The notes under the pieces are model-generated. The model saw only the letters and a list, made by a program, of their open reading frames with translations, was not told the DNA's origin and did not search any database. Below are positions 59,012 through 64,000 of a DNA stretch of 64,000 bases, one piece after another. The translations under genes were made by a program, and so were the position numbers. Source of the DNA: Streptomyces tropicalis (GTDB taxonomy: Bacteria; Actinomycetota; Actinomycetes; Streptomycetales; Streptomycetaceae); NCBI RefSeq assembly GCF_029269835.1, contig NZ_JARJBB010000015.1:1-64000 (forward strand). The letters are read 5' to 3'. Numbering within the stretch: the stretch's first letter is position 1; every line of letters begins with the position of its first letter.

Positions 59012-59685
59012 GCGGTCACCGTCCGGTCCGGGACGGTTCCTCCGTCAGAGGGCCGGGCGGCGGCCAGATCGCGCCGCCAGGACCGCCATCCAGTCAGGCA
59101 CATGGCCAGGAACAGCGTGTAGACGATAGCGGTGAGGTCCAGCGCTTTGACGAAGTAGAGGGGGATGTAGACGAGGTCGGCGACGATCCAGAACCACCAG
59201 TTCTCGATCTGCTTCGCGTTGAGCAGCCACTGCGCGGCCAGCGACAGCGCCGTGGTGAGCGCGTCCCAGAAGGGCGCGACGTCGTGGGCACGAGTCAGCA
59301 GCACTGTCAGCCCCCAGGTTGCCAGGACCACCAGTGCCGCCAGGACGAGCAGCGAAGACCTGGAAGCGTGGCCCATGCGCAGGCGTGAGCGCCGCTCTCC
59401 GCCGCGCAGCCACATCAGCCAGCCGTACGCGGCAAGGACCAGGTAGACGACCTGAAGTGCGGCGTCCGCGTAGAGGCGGGCACTCCAGAACAGCACGAAG
59501 AAGAAGAGGTTGTTGGCGATGCCCACGGGGAAGTTCCACACACTGACCCTGACGCACAACCACACGCAGACGGCCCCTGTGCCGAAGCCGAGCAGCTCGG
59601 ACCATGTGACGGCATCCTGGCCGACCTGGAACAACTGGTGGTTCAGTGGCGCGACCAAGGCGCCGAGCGCGTCCGAGACGGACAT
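59008..59685 (-). CDS. pnuC: Nicotinamide riboside transporter PnuC
   Basis: The 225-residue membrane protein has six to seven helices and PnuC features: WNFPVGIANNLFFFVLFWSA, QVVYLVLAAYGWLMWLRGGE and NAKQIENWWFWIVADLVYIP (the conserved NW and WxxD region). PnuC facilitates uptake of nicotinamide riboside, trapped by the downstream NadR kinase. ATG 59685 follows GAGGG. A palindromic operator overlaps the promoter region. Confidence 0.9.
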   Translation of the reverse strand: MSVSDALGALVAPLNHQLFQVGQDAVTWSELLGFGTGAVCVWLCVRVSVWNFPVGIANNLFFFVLFWSARLYADAALQVVYLVLAAYGWLMWLRGGERRSRLRMGHASRSSLLVLAALVVLATWGLTVLLTRAHDVAPFWDALTTALSLAAQWLLNAKQIENWWFWIVADLVYIPLYFVKALDLTAIVYTLFLAMCLTGWRSWRRDLAAARPSDGGTVPDRTVTA

Positions 59686-59700
59686 GCCGCCCTCACCCCT

Positions 59701-59729
59701 CCCATTAATGTCTGAGTGACGATAATGGG
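59701..59729 (-). promoter_or_regulatory. Operator upstream of pnuC-nadR
   Basis: CCCATTA (59701-59707) and TAATGGG (59723-59729) are perfect inverted arms 15 bp apart. On the minus strand CATTAA within the repeat may be the -10 of pnuC. NAD-salvage genes in actinobacteria are often under NrtR-type control; whether this is such a site is inference. Confidence 0.55.
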
Positions 59730-59755
59730 AGCAGGTCAGCTTCGCAAGGGCCGCC

Positions 59756-60361
59756 TCACCTGCGGTGGACGCTGACGGCATAACCGCCGCCGTCGTACGG
59801 GTCCGCGCCCCAGGTGGCGAAGCGGTCGACGAGGGCGAGACCGGCCTCGGCGCAGCACTTGTCGTACTCGGGCAGAGCGATGCCGGGCGGCACCGGCAGA
59901 TGGGCCCGGTCCAGACCGAAGCCGGCGACGAGCAGACCGCCCGGGCGCAGCACCGCGCCCAGGCGCTTGACCACACCGGCCTCGGTACCGGCGGCGAGCA
60001 GCGGAAACACGTTGCCCGCGACGACCACGAGATCGAAGTCCGCGACGATGCCGAGCCGGCCCGGATCGAACTCGGTCAGATCCGCCTGGAACCAGGGAAG
60101 TTCCGGCGCCTCCCGCCGCGCCACCGTCAGCATCGACGCGTCGAGGTCCACCCCGACGCAGTCGTACCCCAGCTCCGAGAGCCGGATCATGACCCGCCCG
60201 GTACCGCACCCGGCGTCCAGCACCCGCGCCCCCGCGGGCACGAGCGCGGCACAGAAGCGCGCCTCACCGTGCACGTCCTCGCCCCCCTCGGCCAGTGCCG
60301 CGAACCGTGCGGCATAGGCATGCCCGGACGTTCCCCCGGTCAGTTCTTCCCAACGGTTCAT
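59756..60361 (-). CDS. Class I SAM-dependent methyltransferase
   Basis: The 201-residue protein has the SAM-binding motif RVLDAGCGTGRVMIRLSELG (about 56-75), the acidic end of beta 2 (VGVDLDASML) and motif IV region DFDLVVVAGNVF. Substrate is unknown. ATG 60361 has TATGCT 6 nt upstream and no ribosome site, so it may be leaderless. It lies upstream of pnuC on the same strand, 70 bp away. Confidence 0.82.
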   Translation of the reverse strand: MNRWEELTGGTSGHAYAARFAALAEGGEDVHGEARFCAALVPAGARVLDAGCGTGRVMIRLSELGYDCVGVDLDASMLTVARREAPELPWFQADLTEFDPGRLGIVADFDLVVVAGNVFPLLAAGTEAGVVKRLGAVLRPGGLLVAGFGLDRAHLPVPPGIALPEYDKCCAEAGLALVDRFATWGADPYDGGGYAVSVHRR

Positions 60362-60883
60362 GACAGCAGCATAGATCCGGAGCCGCATGACCACTCCGAC
60401 CGGGACGTCCTCTCCGGCGACCAGCGGCCGGACCCCATGCGGCCGCGTCGACGCCCGATGTCATTGCCCCGAACCGAGGGGCAGCAAGCCGGGACACGGT
60501 CTCGTCGCATGCTGACCGTTTACTGGCCCCGGGGCAGCGATCAGGACTCCGACCTGCGGCAACGCCCACACGCTAGATCTTGGACTTGAACAGAGTACGC
60601 AGCACTTTGGACGCCTGGAGGACAGCTCCCTGCCTGCTTTGTGCAGGTCAAGGGCGTTGCTCACCGTACATCGACATACCTTCGACCCGAAGACTCTCCA
60701 GCACATCGTGAGCCGTGGTGAGCGGACTTCTCAGCTGCGCGATGTGCGCGAAACAAGCCACCGCGAAGCCGTCGACCGGGAACGGGCTCGGAAGGCCGTT
60801 CCGGTCCGATGCCGATTGGATGCCGACTTGCCTGATGAGTCGTCAGTCACGTCGAGAGATCAGGAGCAAGGCGCTCACCGGGT
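60362..60883. other. 522-bp region of duplicated fragments
   Basis: It contains the panD leader copy (60573-60656) and repeat copy 2 (from 60797). Otherwise I find no gene with a ribosome site. It looks like a junction where pieces of other loci were joined. Confidence 0.45.
60573..60656 (-). pseudogene. Copy of the panD leader and first ten codons
   Basis: On the minus strand GTG 60605 begins LRTLFKSKI and then TAG, against MFRTMFKSKIHRATV in panD. Upstream, 60625-60656 repeats the panD leader block at 40731-40760 with a two-base insertion, including the CCTGC/GCAGG hairpin. The rest of panD is absent. Confidence 0.75.
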
Positions 60884-60905
60884 TCAGCGGCAACGAGGTG
60901 GAGGC
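60797..60905 (+). repeat. Unexplained repeat, copy 2
   Basis: It aligns with 57535-57650: GATTGGATGCCGACT, CCTGATGAGTC and GTCGAG.GAT are shared. The palindrome of copy 1 is imperfect here. Its right end overlaps the tail of the minus-strand hypothetical gene. Confidence 0.6.
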
Positions 60906-61276
60906 CCAGGACCGACCAGCACGCTCCTCCACCGCACGACCGAGCGCTTCCGCGTCATTTCCCCCTCCCCTCCCCTCCCCGCCCGCCCAAGGCGCATGGC
61001 AAAGTCTCGGATGACGACGCTGACGGGAACCCGTTCGGCCAGGACTCCCAGCAGATCGGGGCGGATCACGACGGCGCAACCGGTCATCCGCGGCCAGGCG
61101 AGGCGGTAGGAGCTCCTCTCGCACTCGGTACGCCGGCAGACCAGCCGGAAGGCCGGCCCGCGGTCGTCCTCCAGGATCAAGGAAGCCTCGGGCCGCAGGC
61201 GCAGCGCGGCACGGAGCCACCGGCCCGCTGTCAGCGTGAGGTCGACCAGCCTCAGACCGGGTTCCGGGTCCCCCAT
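60884..61276 (-). CDS. Hypothetical protein divergent from RNase J
   Basis: The 130-residue protein reads well for about 105 residues (LRLVDLTLTAGRWLRAALRL; PEASLILEDDRGPAFRLVCR; MTGCAVVIRPDLLGVLAERV), then becomes basic and low complexity where it enters repeat copy 2, suggesting its end was replaced. No ribosome site precedes ATG 61276. Not recognised. The 25-bp palindrome lies 10 bp upstream of its start. Confidence 0.5.
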   Translation of the reverse strand: MGDPEPGLRLVDLTLTAGRWLRAALRLRPEASLILEDDRGPAFRLVCRRTECERSSYRLAWPRMTGCAVVIRPDLLGVLAERVPVSVVIRDFAMRLGRAGRGGEGEMTRKRSVVRWRSVLVGPGPPPRCR

Positions 61277-61285
61277 CGTGATCAG

Positions 61286-61310
61286 CCGGGGACGTACAGT
61301 ACGTCCCCGG
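61286..61310. promoter_or_regulatory. 25-bp perfect palindrome between divergent genes
   Basis: CCGGGGACGTAC and GTACGTCCCCGG flank a single A, with all 12 arm positions matching. The core ACGTACAGTACGT looks like a TetR-family operator. It lies 10 bp from the hypothetical gene start and 79 bp from the RNase J start. Confidence 0.75.
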
Positions 61311-61388
61311 CGTCGGATCGTATCGAACGCTCGTTGGATCACACGGGCGATGGATCACTCTGCCCCGCTCTCCGGGTACCGTCAGGGT

Positions 61389-63074
61389 ATGAGCCATCCG
61401 CACCCCGACCTGAAAGCCGCCCCGCCCCTGCCCGAAGGGGGGCTGCGCGTCATCGCCCTGGGCGGCCTGGGTGAGATCGGCCGCAACATGACCGTCTTCG
61501 AGCACGCGGGCAAGCTGCTCGTCGTCGACTGCGGCGTGCTGTTCCCCGAGGAGACCCAGCCCGGCGTGGACGTGATCCTGCCGGACTTCACGTCGATCCG
61601 GGACCGGCTGGACGACATCGTGGCCGTGGTCCTCACCCACGGTCACGAGGACCACATCGGCGGCGTGCCGTACCTGCTGCGCGAGCGGTCCGACATTCCC
61701 CTGGTCGGCTCCAAGCTGACGCTGGCGTTCCTGGAGGCCAAGCTCAAGGAACACGGCATCCGGCCGCGCACGGTGCGGGTGCGGGAGGGCGACCGGCGCG
61801 GCTTCGGTCCCTTCGACTGCGAGTTCGTGGCGGTCAACCACTCCATCCCGGACAGCCTCGCGGTCGCGATCCGCACCGGCGCCGGCATGGTGCTGCACAC
61901 CGGCGACTTCAAGATGGACCAGTTCCCCCTCGACGACCGCATCACCGATCTGCGCGCCTTCGCCCGCCTCGGCGAGGAGGGCGTGGACCTGTTCCTCACC
62001 GACTCCACCAACGCCGAGGTGCCCGGCTTCACCACCTCCGAGCGTGAGCTGAACCCGGCGATCGAGCAGGTGATGCGCACCGCGCCGCGCCGGGTCATCG
62101 TCTCCAGCTTCGCCAGCCACGTGCACCGCATCCAGCAGGTCCTGGACGCCGCCCACCAGCACGGCCGCAAGGTCGCCTTCGTCGGCCGGTCGATGGTCCG
62201 CAACATGGGCATCGCCCGCGACCTGGGCTATCTGAAGGTCCCGTCCGGTCTGGTCGTGAGCACGAAGGAGCTGGAGAAGCTCCCGGACCACAAGATCACT
62301 CTGGTGTGCACCGGCTCCCAGGGCGAACCGATGGCCGCGCTGTCACGGATGGCCAACCGCGACCACATGATCCGCATCGGCAAGGGCGACACCGTCCTGC
62401 TCGCCAGCTCCCTCATCCCCGGCAACGAGAACGCCATCTACCGGGTGATCAACGGACTCACCCGGTGGGGCGCCCACGTGGTCCACAAGGGCAACGCCAA
62501 GGTGCACGTCTCCGGGCACGCCAGCGCCGGCGAACTCGTCTACTGCTACAACATCGTCAAGCCCCGCAACGTCATGCCCGTGCACGGCGAGTGGCGCCAC
62601 CTGGTGGCCAACGCCGACCTCGCCATCCGTACCGGTGTCGACCCCGAGCGGGTCGTCATCGCCGAGGACGGCGTCGTCGTCGACCTGGTCGACGGACGCG
62701 CGTCCATCACCGGCAAGGTCCCCGCCGGCAACGTCTACGTGGACGGCATGGAAGTCGGCGGCGCCACCGAAGCGTCGCTGAAGGACCGCCTCACCCTCGC
62801 GGCCGAAGGCGTGGTCACGGTGGTGGCGATCGTCGACGCGGACACCGGCGCCCTCGCCGAGGCCCCCGACTTCCTGGCCCGGGGCTTCGTCCACGACGAC
62901 ACCACGTTCGAGCCGGTCATCCCCGTCATCGAGAAGACCCTGGCCACCGCCGCCGAGGAAGGCGTCGGGGACGCGCACCAGCTCGAACAACTCCTCGCCC
63001 GCGCCGTGGCGAACTGGGCGTTCCGCACCCACCGCCGCAAGCCCCTCATCATTCCCGTCATCATCGACGCCTGA
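61389..63074 (+). CDS. rnj: Ribonuclease J
   Basis: The 561-residue protein has the RNase J beta-lactamase core with GGLGEIGRNM at the start, HGHEDHIGG (about 84-92, metal ligands), LHTGDFKMDQ, the beta-CASP region (FASHVHRIQQVL; CTGSQGEP) and HVSGHASAGEL, plus the C-terminal domain. RNase J does 5'-3' exo- and endonucleolytic RNA processing. The Streptomyces housekeeping copy usually lies beside dapA; that context is absent. ATG 61389 has TACCGT 6 nt upstream and may be leaderless. Confidence 0.92.
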   Translation: MSHPHPDLKAAPPLPEGGLRVIALGGLGEIGRNMTVFEHAGKLLVVDCGVLFPEETQPGVDVILPDFTSIRDRLDDIVAVVLTHGHEDHIGGVPYLLRERSDIPLVGSKLTLAFLEAKLKEHGIRPRTVRVREGDRRGFGPFDCEFVAVNHSIPDSLAVAIRTGAGMVLHTGDFKMDQFPLDDRITDLRAFARLGEEGVDLFLTDSTNAEVPGFTTSERELNPAIEQVMRTAPRRVIVSSFASHVHRIQQVLDAAHQHGRKVAFVGRSMVRNMGIARDLGYLKVPSGLVVSTKELEKLPDHKITLVCTGSQGEPMAALSRMANRDHMIRIGKGDTVLLASSLIPGNENAIYRVINGLTRWGAHVVHKGNAKVHVSGHASAGELVYCYNIVKPRNVMPVHGEWRHLVANADLAIRTGVDPERVVIAEDGVVVDLVDGRASITGKVPAGNVYVDGMEVGGATEASLKDRLTLAAEGVVTVVAIVDADTGALAEAPDFLARGFVHDDTTFEPVIPVIEKTLATAAEEGVGDAHQLEQLLARAVANWAFRTHRRKPLIIPVIIDA

Positions 63075-63397
63075 GCCATGGCCCGGCAGCACGGTCGCCG
63101 TACCGGCCGCAGCACCGCCCGCGACGGACATCCCGGGCGGTTCCGCCTCAGCGACGGCCGGAAGCTGCCCCAGTTCCCGATCCCCGCCACCATGGCAACC
63201 TCCTGTCGGTTGCCGCTCCCTCTTCACCGGGTTCTCCCCTCGTCACCCACTCCATGCGTCACGCCCGCTCGCGGTTCTCTCTTCCGTGGAGTCCGGTTGA
63301 CGTGTTGAGCCCGCCTGGGCTGCGGAACGGCGGTGCGGTCCCTCAGCGGTCTCGGCCGTCGGCAGTGCATCGGTCGCCTCGGGTTCGGGCGTTCTGA
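63075..63397. other. 323-bp region after RNase J
   Basis: No supported gene. A small frame starting 3 bp after the RNase J stop is Arg/Pro-rich without similarity. The hairpin at 63194-63214 is the only clear feature. Confidence 0.4.
63194..63214 (+). terminator. Hairpin downstream of RNase J
   Basis: GGCAACC and GGTTGCC form a perfect 7-bp stem with a TCCTGTC loop, about 120 bp after the RNase J stop. No T tract. Confidence 0.4.
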
Positions 63398-63742
63398 TCA
63401 GGTTGATGTCTTCGGCTGAGGCTTGCCGCCCTCGACGCGCAGTCGCTCGTTGATGCGCTGCGCCTCTTCGAGCTGGTCCTCGAGGATGACGATGCGGCAG
63501 GCGGCCTCTATGGCGGTGCCCTGGTCGACGAGTTCGCGGGCGCGGGCGGCGATGCGCAACTGGTACCGGGAGTAGCGGCGATGGCCGCCATCGGAGCGCA
63601 GCGGGGTGATCAAGCGGTGTTCGCCGAGGGCACGGAGGAAGGCGGGGGTGGTGCCGAGCATCTCGGCGGCCCGGCCCATGGTGTAGGCGGGGTAGTCGTC
63701 ATCGTCGAGAGGGCCGAGGGGACGGGAACCGGCAGGCGGCAT
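63398..63742 (-). CDS. MerR-family transcriptional regulator (short form)
   Basis: The 114-residue protein has a MerR-type winged helix (YTMGRAAEMLGTTPAFLRAL; EHRLITPLRSDGGHRRYSRY) and a short helical C-terminus (LEDQLEEAQRINERLRVEGG) rather than an effector domain. GAAGAGG lies before the ATG. Similar short regulators occur in Streptomyces near stress genes; the target is unknown. Confidence 0.83.
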   Translation of the reverse strand: MPPAGSRPLGPLDDDDYPAYTMGRAAEMLGTTPAFLRALGEHRLITPLRSDGGHRRYSRYQLRIAARARELVDQGTAIEAACRIVILEDQLEEAQRINERLRVEGGKPQPKTST

Positions 63743-64000
63743 AGACCTCTTCTTTCAGGGACGCGTCGGGGGGCCCGGGTGCCAGTACGGCACCCGGGCC
63801 CCGAGCTTTCAACACCATCTACCGGCGCGCTGCGCCGGCCTTCTTCTTCCGCAGGTGCCGCCTGGGAGGGCGGGGTTGCGGGGATCGCGAATGCGTGACC
63901 GGGGACCACCTTCCAATCCGGGGTCTTGCGGTACCCGGGCGGACTTCTTCCTCGCCCGGGCGATCCTGATGGCGTTCTGCTCCTTACCTTTCGATTACGT
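63743..64000. other. Window end, no gene assigned
   Basis: The MerR promoter should lie here. A minus-strand frame (RKTPDWKVVPGHAFAIPATP) could be the tail of a gene beyond the window but has no recognisable family. The hairpin at 63770-63802 is the main feature. Confidence 0.3.
63770..63802 (-). terminator. Strong hairpin upstream of the MerR gene
   Basis: GGGGCCCGGGTGCC and GGCACCCGGGCCCC form a perfect 14-bp stem with an AGTAC loop. On the minus strand it would end a transcript coming from the right; it could also regulate the MerR leader. Confidence 0.6.

Noticed and set aside
1..64000. tRNA, rRNA, CRISPR arrays, integrase or attachment site, biosynthetic gene cluster
   Set aside because: I looked for cloverleaf ends, regularly spaced repeats, tyrosine or serine recombinases and NRPS/PKS motifs and saw none. 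Only transposase fragments indicate mobility.
63803..64000. Minus-strand frame at the right edge as a partial known gene
   Set aside because: Peptide RKTPDWKVVPGHAFAIPATP gives no recognisable domain and the start would lie in or beyond the window edge; not enough to call.

Overview
The window is a chromosomal stretch of a Streptomyces or very close relative. Evidence: very high GC with G/C-biased third codon positions, frequent GTG and TTG starts, many probable leaderless genes (a -10-like hexamer 6-8 nt before the start codon), and Streptomyces-type families such as LysX, an F420-type nitroreductase, a WS/DGAT acyltransferase, SPW-repeat and DUF6777 proteins. I see no rRNA, tRNA or CRISPR array.

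Left part (1 to about 40.7 kb) is ordinary, densely coding chromosome. In order: a DUF4239 membrane protein; a Gly-repeat surface protein with a class F sortase; a polysaccharide deacetylase; LysX; a Usp protein with an amino-acid permease; an ECF sigma factor, an unknown protein and a zinc-finger anti-sigma factor; an Fpg/Nei glycosylase; a PAS-GAF-SpoIIE phosphatase; a DUF6777 lipoprotein; a lipase-maturation-factor-like protein; GH38 alpha-mannosidase; amidase; SDR with a divergent XRE regulator; a membrane protein behind a palindromic promoter; a 57-residue small protein; an HD-like protein that has lost its HD dyad; a zinc-ribbon SDR; WS/DGAT; GH92 mannosidase; glgC; an FhuF-like Fe-S protein; an EamA/NIPA-type transporter; a transglycosylase-LysM-M23 hydrolase; gnd; and panD with a translationally adjacent racemase-like gene.

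Middle part (about 40.7 to 57.9 kb) is accessory. It starts with a degenerate gene and a MerR regulator divergent from a SulP transporter. Fragments of IS110-type transposases (44.0-44.8 kb) and a broken IS1380-type transposase (56.3-57.0 kb) bracket a stress-like cluster: DUF4142 protein, ASCH protein, permease fragment, ClC antiporter with CBS domains, zinc-ribbon protein, SPW-repeat membrane protein, decayed second DUF4142 copy, membrane protein, MarR regulator, membrane SpoIIE phosphatase, DDN-type nitroreductase and a PCuAC-like lipoprotein. Seven promoters in it carry variants of one palindrome, YTTTGC-N5-GCAARR, nine sites in all. The SpoIIE-MarR pair reads from one of these promoters, so MarR is the natural candidate for the controlling protein. 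This local regulon is the most interesting thing in the window.

Right part (57.9 to 64.0 kb) holds an overlapping pnuC-nadR-type operon with an inverted repeat in its promoter, a methyltransferase, a duplicated leader and first ten codons of panD, two diverged copies of an unexplained about 110-bp repeat (one with a 31-bp perfect palindrome), an RNase J gene facing a hypothetical gene across a 25-bp perfect palindrome, and a MerR-family regulator.
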